A stretch of 64,000 nucleotides of DNA. Origin: JACCVL01 sp963695375 (lineage in GTDB: Bacteria; Actinomycetota; Actinomycetes; Propionibacteriales; Nocardioidaceae). The stretch is taken from assembly GCA_963695375.1 (NCBI GenBank), contig OY968767.1:1-64000 (forward strand), written 5' to 3'. Shown here piece after piece: positions 37,020 through 47,108 of the stretch; within the stretch, counting starts at the first letter, position 1; each line of letters begins with the position of its first letter. The translations under genes and the position numbers were made by a program. The notes under the pieces are model-generated. The model ran no database searches, was not told the DNA's origin, and saw nothing but the letters and a program-made list of their open reading frames with translations.

Positions 37020-37976
37020 TCAGCCCTTGCGGCGCTGGATCTCCTCGGTCGCCCCTGGCAGCACGGTCTTCAGATCGCCGACGACGCCGAAGTCGACGAG
37101 CTCGAAGATCGGCGCCTCCTCGTCCTTGTTCACCGCGACGATCGTCTTCGAGGTCTGCATCCCGGCGCGGTGCTGGATGGCGCCGGAGATCCCGCAGGCG
37201 ACGTACAGCTGCGGAGACACCGTCTTGCCGGTCTGGCCGACCTGGTACGAGTGCGGATACCACCCGGAGTCCACCGCGGCCCTGGATGCTCCGACCGCCG
37301 CGCCGAGGGAGTCGGCGAAGGCCTCCACCTCGGTGAAGTCACCGCCCGTCCCCCGCCCACCCGAGACCACCATCGACGCCTCGGTCAGCTCCGGGCGGCC
37401 GGTGGTCTTGCGGTCCTCCCGGCCGGTGATCCGCGCGCCGCGGGCGGCGTCGGTGACGGTGGTCTCGACGGTCTCCTCGACGCCGGCACCGGGCACCTGC
37501 TCCGGAGTCACCGCGTTCGGCTTGACGACGATGATCGGCGTCCCCCGGGTGACGGTGGCGGTCACCGTGTAGTTGCCCGCGAAGACGGCCTGCGTAGTGA
37601 TCGGGCCGTCGGCACCGGCAGCCACGTCGACGGCGTCGGTGATGATGCCCGACTCGGTGCGGACCGCGAGCCGGCCGGCCACCTCGCGCGCCTCGGAACC
37701 TGCCGGTACGAGCACGGCGGCGGGGCCTACCTTCTGCACCAGGGCGGTCAGTGCGTCGACCTTCGGGGCCACCAGGTAGTCGGTCAGGTCGGCCCCCTGC
37801 AGGACGTAGATCTTCTCCGCCCCGTGGGCCGTCAACGCCTCCCGCGCGGTGTCGAGACCGGCGCCGATGAAGACCGCGGAGGGCTCGCCGAGCCGGCGGG
37901 CGAAGGTCAACAGCTCCGCGGTCGTCTTGCGCACGGCGCCGTCGACATGGTCGACGAGGACGAGGATCTCGCTCAT
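37020..37976 (-). CDS. etfA: Electron transfer flavoprotein subunit alpha
   Basis: FAD-binding subunit of ETF, which takes electrons from acyl-CoA dehydrogenases. 318 residues. The N-terminal domain begins MSEILVLVDHVDG. FAD motifs are EASMVVSGGRGTGG, SYQVGQTGKTVSPQLYVA, CGISGAIQHRAGM and TIVAVNKDEEAPIF. It starts 14 bases after etfB with GAGAGAG upstream, a single transcript. Confidence 0.95.
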   Translation of the reverse strand: MSEILVLVDHVDGAVRKTTAELLTFARRLGEPSAVFIGAGLDTAREALTAHGAEKIYVLQGADLTDYLVAPKVDALTALVQKVGPAAVLVPAGSEAREVAGRLAVRTESGIITDAVDVAAGADGPITTQAVFAGNYTVTATVTRGTPIIVVKPNAVTPEQVPGAGVEETVETTVTDAARGARITGREDRKTTGRPELTEASMVVSGGRGTGGDFTEVEAFADSLGAAVGASRAAVDSGWYPHSYQVGQTGKTVSPQLYVACGISGAIQHRAGMQTSKTIVAVNKDEEAPIFELVDFGVVGDLKTVLPGATEEIQRRKG

Positions 37977-37990
37977 GGCAGGGCTCTCTC

Positions 37991-38785
37991 TCAGACGAAC
38001 TTCTGGCCGGCGAGGAAGCCGGCCAGCTCGCGGCCGCCGTTGCCGTCCTCGTCGCGGACCACCGTCCCCTTCGCCCGGGGCGGGCGGGCCTCGAAGCCGA
38101 GCACCTGCGTCCAGGCCGCGGACAGCCCGACCTGGTCGGGCCCGAGCCCGAGGTCGGCCAGCGACCAGGTCTGCACCGGCTTCTTCTTGGCCGCCATGAT
38201 CCCCTTGAAGGACGGATAGCGGGGCTCGTTGATGTGGTCGGTGACGCTCACCAGCACCGGCAGGGACGCCTCGACGGTCTCGGTCGCGAGGTCGCCGTCT
38301 CGACGCACGGTCACCGTGCCGTCGGCGGAGGTGAGATGCGACGCGTAGGTGACCGCGGGCAGGCCGAGTCGCTCCGCGAGCATCGCCGGGACCACGCCCA
38401 TGGCACCGTCGGTCGACGACATCCCGCAGAAGACCACGTCGACCGGCCCCCCGTCGGCGGCGATCCGCTCGACCGCGCGGGCCAGCACCAACGACGTGGC
38501 CGGCGCGTCGGACCCGTGGATGGCGTCGTCGACGACGTGCACCGCCGCGTGGGCGCCCATCTGCAGCGCCTTGCGCGCGGCGTCCAGCGCGAGGTCCGGG
38601 CCGACGGTCAGCACCACGACCTCACCGTCGTCACCGGCGAGCTTGAGGGCTTCCTCGATCGGGTACTCGTCGAGCTCGGAGAGCAGCCCGTCGACCCCGC
38701 CGCGATCCACCGTGTTGTCCGCGGGGTCGAAGGACCGGTTGCCGGTCGCGTCCGGCACGTGCTTCACACACACGACGATCCTCAT
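37991..38785 (-). CDS. etfB: Electron transfer flavoprotein subunit beta
   Basis: AMP-binding partner of EtfA, 264 residues. MRIVVCVKHVPD is the family start. DEYPIEEALKLA, DAARKALQMGAH and the late recognition segment PRYPSFKGIMAAKKKP are conserved. Its ATG overlaps the stop of a four-codon upstream reading frame that carries the good ribosome site, so initiation probably depends on coupling. Confidence 0.95.
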   Translation of the reverse strand: MRIVVCVKHVPDATGNRSFDPADNTVDRGGVDGLLSELDEYPIEEALKLAGDDGEVVVLTVGPDLALDAARKALQMGAHAAVHVVDDAIHGSDAPATSLVLARAVERIAADGGPVDVVFCGMSSTDGAMGVVPAMLAERLGLPAVTYASHLTSADGTVTVRRDGDLATETVEASLPVLVSVTDHINEPRYPSFKGIMAAKKKPVQTWSLADLGLGPDQVGLSAAWTQVLGFEARPPRAKGTVVRDEDGNGGRELAGFLAGQKFV

Positions 38786-38796
38786 GCGTTGCTCAT
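38782..38796 (-). CDS. Four-codon leader peptide (MSNA) upstream of etfB
   Basis: ATG-AGC-AAC-GCA-TGA lies directly before etfB, and its TGA overlaps the etfB ATG. AGGAGG at 38807-38812 is 10 bases from this leader start but 21 bases from the etfB start. The leader is therefore better placed to recruit the ribosome, which would then restart at etfB. Confidence 0.35.
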   Translation of the reverse strand: MSNA

Positions 38797-38852
38797 GCCC
38801 GGGGGGCCTCCTCGTCGACGGAGTACGTGCGACCGGAGGCTACCTGGCAGGG

Positions 38853-39509
38853 TCAGGGCCGGATGATGCGGTCGAGGATCCGGCCGGCGACCAGGTACGC
38901 CAGGGCGGCAAGCCCCCAGTTGACCAGAATCTCCTTGGTCCGGCCGTCCTTGCCGTCGAAGGAGAAGATGCTGCCGAACGGGCCGTCGAGCGTGCGCGCC
39001 GTGTCGTTGATGAAGGCGACGATCGGGTTGCCGTTGTTGGTGGTGTCACGGAGCGCGGCGAGCAGCGCGCCGACCGCGAGCACGAGCGCGCAGAGGACCG
39101 CGATCAGCCAGACCACCGACGCGACCCGGTTGCGCACCGCGGTGACACCCTCGGAGACCTGGGTGCCGATGCCGCGGCCGGACTCCTTGTCCGACTTCGC
39201 CGCGCCGCCGGTCTTCTCGGGGCCGGACTTGTCCGTGTCTGGCGTGGCGGTGGCGGGCTTGTCAGTGTCTGACTTGGCGGTGTCGGGCTGGTCGGTGTCG
39301 GGCTGGTCGGTGTCTGCCTGCTCGGCGCCGCTCGCGCCGTCGGCGTCAGCCCGGTGGGCGCGGCGGGCACCGCGCCCGACGGCCCGCGCCTGCATCCGTT
39401 CCGACTCGTCGTCGGTGTGCCGACGAGCTCCGCGGACGACGCTGTCGTCGGTGTCCGGGCGGGTGTCTCCGGCGGCCGACCCCGACGTCCTCCGGTCACT
39501 CACGGTCAT
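38853..39509 (-). CDS. Membrane protein with repetitive acidic N-terminus
   Basis: 218 residues, family not recognised. The first 120 residues are disordered and charged, with a tandem Asp-Thr-Asp-X-Pro-like repeat (ADTDQPDTDQPDTAKSDTDK). A transmembrane helix VVWLIAVLCALVLAVGALLA follows near residue 135, and a second amphipathic or membrane segment (ILVNWGLAALAYLVAGRIL) lies at the C-terminus. The start at 39509 follows GGGAGGG. The repeat is encoded by near-identical 15-bp units at about 39,220-39,325. A cell-envelope or small anchoring role is possible; nothing shows it. Confidence 0.7.
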   Translation of the reverse strand: MTVSDRRTSGSAAGDTRPDTDDSVVRGARRHTDDESERMQARAVGRGARRAHRADADGASGAEQADTDQPDTDQPDTAKSDTDKPATATPDTDKSGPEKTGGAAKSDKESGRGIGTQVSEGVTAVRNRVASVVWLIAVLCALVLAVGALLAALRDTTNNGNPIVAFINDTARTLDGPFGSIFSFDGKDGRTKEILVNWGLAALAYLVAGRILDRIIRP

Positions 39510-39662
39510 GCCCCATTCCCTCCCGACCCCAGCCCCCAGCCCGGGTCGCACCCCCGCGACCTTACTCGTACGCCCTGGTAACGAGCCATCGTCGGCAAGG
39601 TCACGCATGGCGTGGCCGGGGTGTCGTGGTCGCCGGGCGCCCCCGCGGCGAACCGACCACGC

Positions 39663-40436
39663 TCATCGGCCGGCGAACCTCGCCTTGCCCGGGCCTCTCT
39701 CGACGAACGACGCCATGCCGGTGCTGCGGTCCTCGGTGGCGAACAGCGCCGCGAACTGCTGCCGCTCGATCTCCAGCCCGGTGGCCAGGTCGGTCTCGAG
39801 ACCGTGATCGATCGCCTGCTTCGCCGCGCGCAGCGCGAACGCCGGGCCGTTGGCGAACTGCCCGGCCCACTCGCGCGCGGTGCCGTACACGTCGGCGGCG
39901 GGGACCACGGTGTCGACCAGGCCGATCTGCAGCGCCTCGGAGGCGGAGACGAAACGCCCGGTGAAGATGATGTCCTTGGCCCGGCTCGGGCCCACCAGCC
40001 GAGCCAGCCGCTGGGTGCCCCCGGCCCCCGGGATGATGCCCAGCAGGATCTCCGGCTGCCCGACCTGGGCGTCGTCGGCGCAGACTCTGACGTCGGCGCA
40101 CAGCGCCAGCTCGAGCCCACCACCGAGGGCGTATCCGGTGACGGCGGCCACGACCGGCTTCGGGATGGCCGCCACCGCGCTGAACGCCGACTGCAGCCGC
40201 CCGGAGTGCGTGACCATGTCGGTGTACGACATGGCATTCATCTCCTTGACGTCCGCACCGGCGGCGAAGACCTTCTCGCCGCCGTAGATCACCACGGCCC
40301 GCACGTCGTCCCGCCCCGCGGCCTCGGCGGCGGCGGCGCGGATCTCCTCCTGCATCGCGGCGTCCAGCGCGTTCATCTTCGGCCGGTCGAGCCGCATCGT
40401 GGCGACCGCGTCGTCGACATCGAGGCGTACGAGCAT
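39663..40436 (-). CDS. Enoyl-CoA hydratase/isomerase family protein
   Basis: Crotonase-fold enzyme of 257 residues, hydrating enoyl-CoA in fatty-acid breakdown. MLVRLDVDDAVATMRLDRPK is the start; KMNALDAAM follows. The oxyanion loop is AAGADVKEM. Both catalytic glutamates are in place: GGGLELALCADVRV and QVGQPEILLGIIPGAGG. The C-terminal tail is normal. ETF genes nearby fit a beta-oxidation context. A TACGCT box ends 6 bases before the ATG. Confidence 0.9.
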   Translation of the reverse strand: MLVRLDVDDAVATMRLDRPKMNALDAAMQEEIRAAAAEAAGRDDVRAVVIYGGEKVFAAGADVKEMNAMSYTDMVTHSGRLQSAFSAVAAIPKPVVAAVTGYALGGGLELALCADVRVCADDAQVGQPEILLGIIPGAGGTQRLARLVGPSRAKDIIFTGRFVSASEALQIGLVDTVVPAADVYGTAREWAGQFANGPAFALRAAKQAIDHGLETDLATGLEIERQQFAALFATEDRSTGMASFVERGPGKARFAGR

Positions 40437-40442
40437 CCGGCG

Positions 40443-40448
40443 AGCGTA
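40443..40448 (-). promoter_or_regulatory. -10 box for leaderless enoyl-CoA hydratase transcript
   Basis: TACGCT on the minus strand ends 6 bases before ATG 40436. The divergent glgX start is only 33 bases away; a weaker CACAAT box lies 8 bases before its GTG. Confidence 0.5.
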
Positions 40449-40469
40449 GTGCAGGCACAATGACCCCTC

Positions 40470-42530
40470 GTGACCCCCGCGCTCGGTGCCCGCCCAGGCC
40501 CCGACGGCACCACCTTCGCCGTGTGGGCGCCGGACGCCAGCGCGGTCGAGCTGTGCCTGCTGGACGACGAGGACCGCGAGTGCCGGCTGCCCATGCAGGG
40601 GCCGCAACTCGGCGTCTGGCAGCTGCCCGTCCCCGGAGTGGGCGCCGGGCTGCGGTACGGCTATCGGGCCGACGGGCCGCGGGACCAGGCAGCCGGGCAC
40701 TGCTTCAACCCGAACCGGCTGCTGCTCGACCCGTACGCCCGAGCCGTCAGCGGTGAGCTGGATCCGAGCGGCTTCCCCGACTGGACCGACGACTCCGGGT
40801 CGCACGTCGGTTGGTCGGTCGTGGTCGACGACCATTACGACTGGGCCGGCGACGCCCCGCCGCGCACGCCGTGGGCCGACACCGTGGTCTACGAGGCGCA
40901 CGTGCGCGGGCTGACGATGCAGCACCCGGACGTGCCGGAGCCGCTCCGGGGGACCTACGCAGGCCTCGCGCACCCCGCGACGGTGGAGACGCTCCGGGCG
41001 CTCGGCGTCACCGCCGTGGAGCTGCTCCCGGTGCACCACTTCGTCAGCGAGCCGGCGCTGACGCAGAGGGGTCTGGTCAACTACTGGGGCTACAACTCGC
41101 TGGGCTTCTTCGCACCGCACTCCGGCTACTCCGCGTCCGGGGACCGCGGTGGCCAGGTCACCGAGTTCAAGCACCTGGTCAAGACGCTGCACCGCGCCGG
41201 GATCGAGGTCCTGCTCGACGTCGTCTACAACCACACCGCGGAGGGCGGCGCCGATGGCCACACACTCTGCCTGCGCGGGCTCGCCGACGGTGCGTACTAC
41301 CGGCGCCGCCCGGACGGCCGCTACGACGACCTGACCGGCTGCGGCAACACGCTGGCCGTGGCGCATCCCGCCGCCCTGCGTCTGGTGACCGACTCGTTGC
41401 GCTACTGGGTGCAGCAGATGCATGTCGACGGCTTCCGCTTCGACCTCGCCTCCGCGCTGGCCCGCTCGGACTCGGGCCGCCCGGACCCGCGCAGCGGGCT
41501 GCTGGCGGCGATCGGTCAGGACCCCGTGCTGCGTCAGGTGAAGCTGGTCGCCGAGCCGTGGGACGCCACCCCCGAGGGCTACCTGGTCGGCGGGTTCCCG
41601 CCGCCCTGGACCGAGTGGAACGACCGTTACCGGGACACGGTCCGGGACTTCTGGCGGCTGCGCTCCGGCGGCGTCCGGGACCTCGCCTACCGGCTGTCCG
41701 GCTCGACCGACCTCTACCGGGACGACGGCCACGCCCCGTTCGCCTCGATCAACCACGTCACCTCGCACGACGGCTTCACCCTGCGCGACCTCGTGTCGTA
41801 CGAGCTGCGGCACAACGCGGCCAACGGCGAGGAGGGCCGGGACGGCCATGCCGACAACCGGTCCTGGAACTGCGGGGTCGAGGGCGAGACCGACGACGTC
41901 GACGTGGTCGAGCTGCGCCGGCGGCAGGCGGCCAACCTGTTGGGCACCCTGCTGCTGTCCACCGGGGTGCCGATGCTGACCGCGGGTGACGAGCGCGGCC
42001 GGACCCAGCAGGGCAACAACAACGCCTACTGCCACGACGGCCCGCTGACCTGGGTGGACTGGCAGGCCGACCCCGCGTGGGCGCACCTGACCGTCCTGAC
42101 CACACGGCTGCTGGCTCTCCGGCGCGAGCACTCCGTGCTGCGCACCCGACGTCCCGGCGACCTGACCTGGCTGCACCCGACCGGACGGTCGATGCGAGAC
42201 GAGGACTGGTTCGACGACTCGCTGGCGACGCTCGGTCTGCTGCTCGACGGCGCGGCGCACGCCGACCGCTCGTTCCTGCTCTGGCTGCATGCGGCGCCGA
42301 CCGAGCTGACGGTTCCCGCTCCGGGACCCGGCGCCTGGGAGCCGCTGGTCGCCACCGCGGGCGAGCCGGTCCCGCCCACCGTCGAGGCCGCAGCGGAGCT
42401 GGTCCTGCCGGGTCGGTCGCTGCTGCTGCTCGGGTCCGCCGGTCAGCCGGGCGGGTCGGGCCAGGCGACGAGCCCCAGCTCGGCCGGGCTGCTCAGCAGC
42501 TCGTGGCAGGGCAGCACCCGGACGGTGTAG
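40470..42530 (+). CDS. glgX: Glycogen debranching enzyme GlgX
   Basis: GH13 isoamylase-type enzyme that removes alpha-1,6 branches from glycogen, 686 residues. The N-terminal CBM48 is GTTFAVWAPDASAVELCLLD. Catalytic blocks are VVYNHTAEGG, the nucleophile in VDGFRFDLASALAR, the acid in KLVAEPWDATPEGY, and the transition-state Asp in NHVTSHDGFTLRDL. The last 28 residues (QPGGSGQATSPSS onward) lie over the 3' end of convergent glgP and look unlike the family. The natural stop may have been lost through a small indel near 42,440. Confidence 0.93.
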   Translation: MTPALGARPGPDGTTFAVWAPDASAVELCLLDDEDRECRLPMQGPQLGVWQLPVPGVGAGLRYGYRADGPRDQAAGHCFNPNRLLLDPYARAVSGELDPSGFPDWTDDSGSHVGWSVVVDDHYDWAGDAPPRTPWADTVVYEAHVRGLTMQHPDVPEPLRGTYAGLAHPATVETLRALGVTAVELLPVHHFVSEPALTQRGLVNYWGYNSLGFFAPHSGYSASGDRGGQVTEFKHLVKTLHRAGIEVLLDVVYNHTAEGGADGHTLCLRGLADGAYYRRRPDGRYDDLTGCGNTLAVAHPAALRLVTDSLRYWVQQMHVDGFRFDLASALARSDSGRPDPRSGLLAAIGQDPVLRQVKLVAEPWDATPEGYLVGGFPPPWTEWNDRYRDTVRDFWRLRSGGVRDLAYRLSGSTDLYRDDGHAPFASINHVTSHDGFTLRDLVSYELRHNAANGEEGRDGHADNRSWNCGVEGETDDVDVVELRRRQAANLLGTLLLSTGVPMLTAGDERGRTQQGNNNAYCHDGPLTWVDWQADPAWAHLTVLTTRLLALRREHSVLRTRRPGDLTWLHPTGRSMRDEDWFDDSLATLGLLLDGAAHADRSFLLWLHAAPTELTVPAPGPGAWEPLVATAGEPVPPTVEAAAELVLPGRSLLLLGSAGQPGGSGQATSPSSAGLLSSSWQGSTRTV

Positions 42531-45007
42531 CCGAACGGTCCCGTGGTCTCCAGCTTCAGCTCCCCGGAGAAGCGGTGCCGACCGGCCTCGTAGGACTCGG
42601 CATGGGCGAGGACTGCTGCCTGGGTGCGTTCCAGGGCGTCGTCGTCACGTGCGGTGCCGTGCACCACCTCGATCTGGACGTCCGCGGGGGTCAGCTCGTC
42701 GAGATCGACCCACACCTGCAACGCGAGCGTGGACCCGACCTCGGGCGCGTCACCGATGCCGGAGGCCTCCACGTGCTCGACGCGGACATGCGGCCAGCCC
42801 GTGCGTACCCGGCGCTTCCACCCCGCCAGCTCGACGGCCTGGCCCGGGTCGGCGCGCAGCCCGCGGGCCGAGCGGGCGGCGGGGGCGTACAGCTCGAGCA
42901 CGTAGTCCCGGAGCATCCGGGTGGCCAGCACCTTCGGCCCGAGCGATGCCAGCGTGTGCCGGACCATCTCCAGCCACCGGCTGGGAGTGCCGGTGTCGTC
43001 GACGCCGTAGAACCGGGGGGCGACCTCGTTCTCCACCAGGTCGTAGAGCGCGCGAGCCTCGATGTCGTCCCTGCGGTCGGGGTCGTCGATCCCGTCCGCC
43101 GACGGGATCGCCCAGCCGTTCGAGCCGTCGAACCACTCGTCCCACCAGCCGTCGAGGATGGACAGGTTCAGCCCGCCGTTCAGGGCCGCCTTCATGCCCG
43201 AGGTGCCGCAGGCCTCGTACGGGCGCAGCGGGTTGTTCAGCCAGACGTCACAGCCCGGATAGAGCGGCTGGGCCATCGTGATGTCGTAGTCGGGGAGGAA
43301 CACGATCCGGTGCCGCACCTGCGGGTCGTCGGCGAACCGGACGATCTCCTGGATGAGCTGCTTGCCGCCGTCGTCGGCGGGATGGGACTTGCCGGCGATG
43401 ACCAGCTGGACCGGACGCTCGGGGTGCAGCAGCAGGGAGCGCAACCGCTCCGTGTCGCGCAGCATCAACGTGAGTCGTTTGTACGACGGCACCCGGCGGG
43501 CGAAGCCGATCGTCAGGACGTCGGGGTCCAGCACCGAGTCGACCCAGGCCAGCTCGGCCGGGGTGTGCCCGCGATGCAGCATCGACGCGCGCAGCCGGCG
43601 GCGGACGTCGGCGACCAGCCGGGCCCGCAGCGCGCGCTTGGTCGACCAGATGACGTCCCCCGGGATCTGGTCGACGGCCGCGAACGCCTCGGGGCCGTCG
43701 CTGTCCGCCAGCGCCATCGCCTCCGGCGCCAGCCAGGTCGGGGCGTGCACGCCGTTGGTGATCGAGCTGATCGGCACGTCAACGGCGTCAAAGCCCGGCC
43801 ACAGGCCGGCGAACATGCCCCGGCTGACCTCGCCGTGCAGCAGGCTCACCCCGTTCGCGCGCTGCGCCAGCCGCAGTCCCATCACCGCCATGTTGAACAC
43901 GCCGCGGTCGCCGCCGGGGTACGACTCCGCACCCAGGGCGAGGATCCGCTCCACCGGGACGCCGTCGCAGGCGTTGTCACCACCGAAGTGCTGCTCCACG
44001 AGCTCGCGCGGGAACCGGTCGATCCCCGCCGGGACCGGCGTGTGCGTGGTGAACACGGTGCCGGCCCGGACGGTCTCGAGGGCGGCGTCGAAGTCCTGGC
44101 CCCGACCCTCGGTGAGCTCGCGGATCCGTTCCAGCCCGAGGAATCCGGCGTGCCCCTCGTTGCAGTGGTAGACCTCGGGCTCGGGGCCGCCGGTGATCCT
44201 GGCGTACGCGCGCAGCGCCCGGACCCCGCCGATGCCGAGCAGCATCTCCTGCAGCAGCCGGTGCTCCGGACCACCGCCGTACAGCCGGTCGGTGACGTCG
44301 GGCCCGAGGCCGTCGTTCAGGGTGACGTCGGAGTCGAGCAGCAGCAGCGGAACCCTGCCCACCTCGGCGACCCACACCCGTGCCGTCAGCTGCTTGCCGT
44401 CGGGCAGGCCGACCTGCACGTGCGGGACCGTGCCGTCGGCTTCGCGCAGCAGCGTCAGCGGCAGGCCGTCGGGGTCGTTGACCGGGTAGCGCTCCTCCTG
44501 CCAGCCCTCGGGAGACAGCGACTGGCGGAAGTAGCCGTGCCGGTAGAACAGCCCCACCGCGACGAGCGGCACGCCCATGTCGCTGCCCGCTTTTAGGTGG
44601 TCGCCGGCCAGGATGCCGAGCCCGCCGGAGTACTGCGGCAGGACGCCGGTGATGCCGAACTCGGCGGAGAAGTAGGCGATCGCCCGAGGCCCCTCGGCGC
44701 CGACGGACTCGGAGCGCTGGTACCAGCGGGGGCCGGTGAGGTAGTCGTCGAGGTCGGCGTGCGCGGCCGCGAGCCGCTGCAGGAACGCCTGGTCCGCGGA
44801 CAGCCGGTCCAGCCGTTCGGTCGACAGCGAGCCCAGCAGCCGGACGGGGTCCTGCCCGGTCCGCTCCCACAGCGCCGGGTCGATCGCGGCGAACAGCTCC
44901 TGCGTCGCCGGATGCCACGACCAGCGAAGGTTGGTCGCGAGGTCGCCGAGTGGCCGCAGGGCCGCGGGCAGGACGGGGCGGACGGTGAACCGTCGGATGG
45001 CACGCAC
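42443..45007 (-). CDS. glgP: Alpha-glucan (maltodextrin/glycogen) phosphorylase
   Basis: 854-residue phosphorylase of the bacterial type with an N-terminal DUF3417 domain (RPLGDLATNLRWSWHPAT). It releases glucose-1-phosphate from alpha-1,4-glucan, or acts with maltose-1-phosphate in actinobacteria. FSAEFGITGVLPQYSGGLGI and VYHCNEGHAGFL are conserved. The PLP lysine is in EACGTSGMKAALNGG. It is divergent from glgE, with its own TACCGT box 6 bases before the GTG start. Confidence 0.93.
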   Translation of the reverse strand: MRAIRRFTVRPVLPAALRPLGDLATNLRWSWHPATQELFAAIDPALWERTGQDPVRLLGSLSTERLDRLSADQAFLQRLAAAHADLDDYLTGPRWYQRSESVGAEGPRAIAYFSAEFGITGVLPQYSGGLGILAGDHLKAGSDMGVPLVAVGLFYRHGYFRQSLSPEGWQEERYPVNDPDGLPLTLLREADGTVPHVQVGLPDGKQLTARVWVAEVGRVPLLLLDSDVTLNDGLGPDVTDRLYGGGPEHRLLQEMLLGIGGVRALRAYARITGGPEPEVYHCNEGHAGFLGLERIRELTEGRGQDFDAALETVRAGTVFTTHTPVPAGIDRFPRELVEQHFGGDNACDGVPVERILALGAESYPGGDRGVFNMAVMGLRLAQRANGVSLLHGEVSRGMFAGLWPGFDAVDVPISSITNGVHAPTWLAPEAMALADSDGPEAFAAVDQIPGDVIWSTKRALRARLVADVRRRLRASMLHRGHTPAELAWVDSVLDPDVLTIGFARRVPSYKRLTLMLRDTERLRSLLLHPERPVQLVIAGKSHPADDGGKQLIQEIVRFADDPQVRHRIVFLPDYDITMAQPLYPGCDVWLNNPLRPYEACGTSGMKAALNGGLNLSILDGWWDEWFDGSNGWAIPSADGIDDPDRRDDIEARALYDLVENEVAPRFYGVDDTGTPSRWLEMVRHTLASLGPKVLATRMLRDYVLELYAPAARSARGLRADPGQAVELAGWKRRVRTGWPHVRVEHVEASGIGDAPEVGSTLALQVWVDLDELTPADVQIEVVHGTARDDDALERTQAAVLAHAESYEAGRHRFSGELKLETTGPFGYTVRVLPCHELLSSPAELGLVAWPDPPG

Positions 45008-45013
45008 CGCATG

Positions 45014-45019
45014 ACGGTA
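45014..45019 (-). promoter_or_regulatory. -10 box for leaderless glgP transcript
   Basis: TACCGT on the minus strand ends 6 bases before GTG 45007. Confidence 0.5.
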
Positions 45020-45080
45020 CAGGTGCCGGCGCCCGCTCTCGCGCGCACTTCCCGGTTGGGCGTATCCCCCGCACTCTCGC

Positions 45081-45086
45081 TAGGTT
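45081..45086 (+). promoter_or_regulatory. -10 box for leaderless glgE operon
   Basis: TAGGTT ends 7 bases before GTG 45094. This supports GTG 45094 over the in-frame TTG at 45085. It is divergent from the glgP box, about 60 bases away. Confidence 0.5.
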
Positions 45087-45093
45087 GACGACG

Positions 45094-47108
45094 GTGATCC
45101 CGCGTATCCCCATCATGGACGTCACGCCTGTCGCGGAGGGTGGCAGGTACCCGGTCAAGGCGGTGGTCGGCGAGACCTTCTCGGTGCAGGCGACCGTCTT
45201 CCGGGAGGGCCACGACGCGCTCGGGGCCGACGTCGTCCTCACCGCGCCCGACGGCGCGGACCGTCCTCCCGTCCCGATGCGACCGGTCGGGCCGGCCGTC
45301 CCCGACCGGTGGACCGCCGACGTCTCGGCGGACGAGGTGGGCGACTGGACCTTCCGGGTCCAGTCGTGGAGCCACCCGTACGCCACCTGGGAGCACGACG
45401 CGGTGATCAAGGTCGAGGCCGGGGTGGACGTCGAGCTGATGCTGGTCGAGGGGGCGCTCGTCCTCGAGCGGGCCGCAGCGGCCCTGCCCGGCTCGCGGAC
45501 CGCCTCGGGTCGCCACCGCCGGCAGGTGCTGCTGGACGCGGTCACGGCGCTGCGAGACGCCACCCGGCCGGTCCCGGCCCGGCTGTCGGCCGGCACCTCT
45601 CCGGAGGTGCAGGAGGTGCTGGCGGCGAACCCGCTCCGGGACCTGGTCGACCACAGCCCGGCCCGGCCGCTGCAGGTGGACCGGCGGCGCGCGCTGGTCG
45701 GCTCCTGGTACGAGTTCTTCCCCCGCTCCGAGGGGGCTCGGCAGGAGGCCGACGGCGCCGTCGTGTCCGGCACCCTGCGCACCGCCGCCGAACGACTGCC
45801 GGCGGTGGCCGCGATGGGCTTCGACGTGATCTACCTGCCGCCCATCCATCCGATCGGCCGGGTGAACCGCAAGGGCCGCAACAACACCCTGGACCCGACC
45901 CCGGACGACGTCGGCTCGCCGTGGGCGATCGGCTCCGACGACGGTGGACACGACGCCGTGCACCCCGAGCTGGGCACGCTGGCCGACTTCGACCGGTTCG
46001 TCGCCCGGGCGTCCGACGCGGGCCTCGAGGTGGCGCTCGACCTGGCCCTGCAGTGCGCTCCGGACCACCCCTGGGTCAAGGAGCACCCGGAGTGGTTCAC
46101 GACCCGGGCAGACGGGACCATCGCGTACGCAGAGAACCCGCCGAAGAAGTACCAGGACATCTACCCGCTCAACTTCGACAACGACCCCGAGGGGCTGTAC
46201 GCCGAGGTGCTGCGGGTGGTGCGGCACTGGATGGCGCACGGCGTCCGGATCTTCCGCGTGGACAACCCGCACACCAAGCCGGTGGCGTTCTGGGAGCGGC
46301 TGTTCACCGAGATCCGGCGCACCGACCCGGACGTGGTGTTCCTGTCCGAGGCGTTCACCAAGCCGGCGATGATGCGCGGGCTCGGCACCGTCGGCTTCCA
46401 CCAGAGCTACACCTACTTCACCTGGCGAAACGAGAAGGCCGGCATCGAGGACTACCTGATCGAGCTGGCCCGGGAGACGGCGCACGTGCTGCGCCCGAAC
46501 TTCTTCGTCAACACCCCGGACATCCTCAGCACCTACCTGCAGTACGGCGGCCCGGCGTCGTTCAAGGTGCGCGCGGTGCTGGCGGCGACCGGGTCACCGT
46601 CCTGGGGGGTCTACGCCGGCTACGAGCTCTACGAGCACGTCGCGGTCCGCCCGGGCAGCGAGGAGTACCTCGACTCGGAGAAGTACCAGATCCGGGTGCG
46701 GGACTGGGCCGCCGCCGAGGCGGAGGGCCGCAGCCTGGCGCCGTACCTCGCCCGGCTGAACGCGATCCGCAGCACCCATCCGGCGCTCCAGCAGCTCCGC
46801 GACCTCACCGTGCACCGCACCGACCACGACCGGATCGTGTGCTTCTCCAAGCGGGCGCCGGAGCCCGTGGCGGGTGGCGGCGCCCCCGGTCCCGACATCG
46901 TGCTCGTGGTGCTCAACGTCGACCCGCACGCGGCGCACGAGACCGTGGTCCACCTGGACATGCCGGCGCTCGGGCTGGACTGGCAGGACACCTTCGAGGT
47001 GCACGACGAGCTCACCGACCAGGCCTGGCACTGGGGCGAGCACAACTACGTGCGACTGGACCCCTCGGTCGAGCCCGCGCACGTCCTGCACCTGCGAGCT
47101 TCCGCCCG

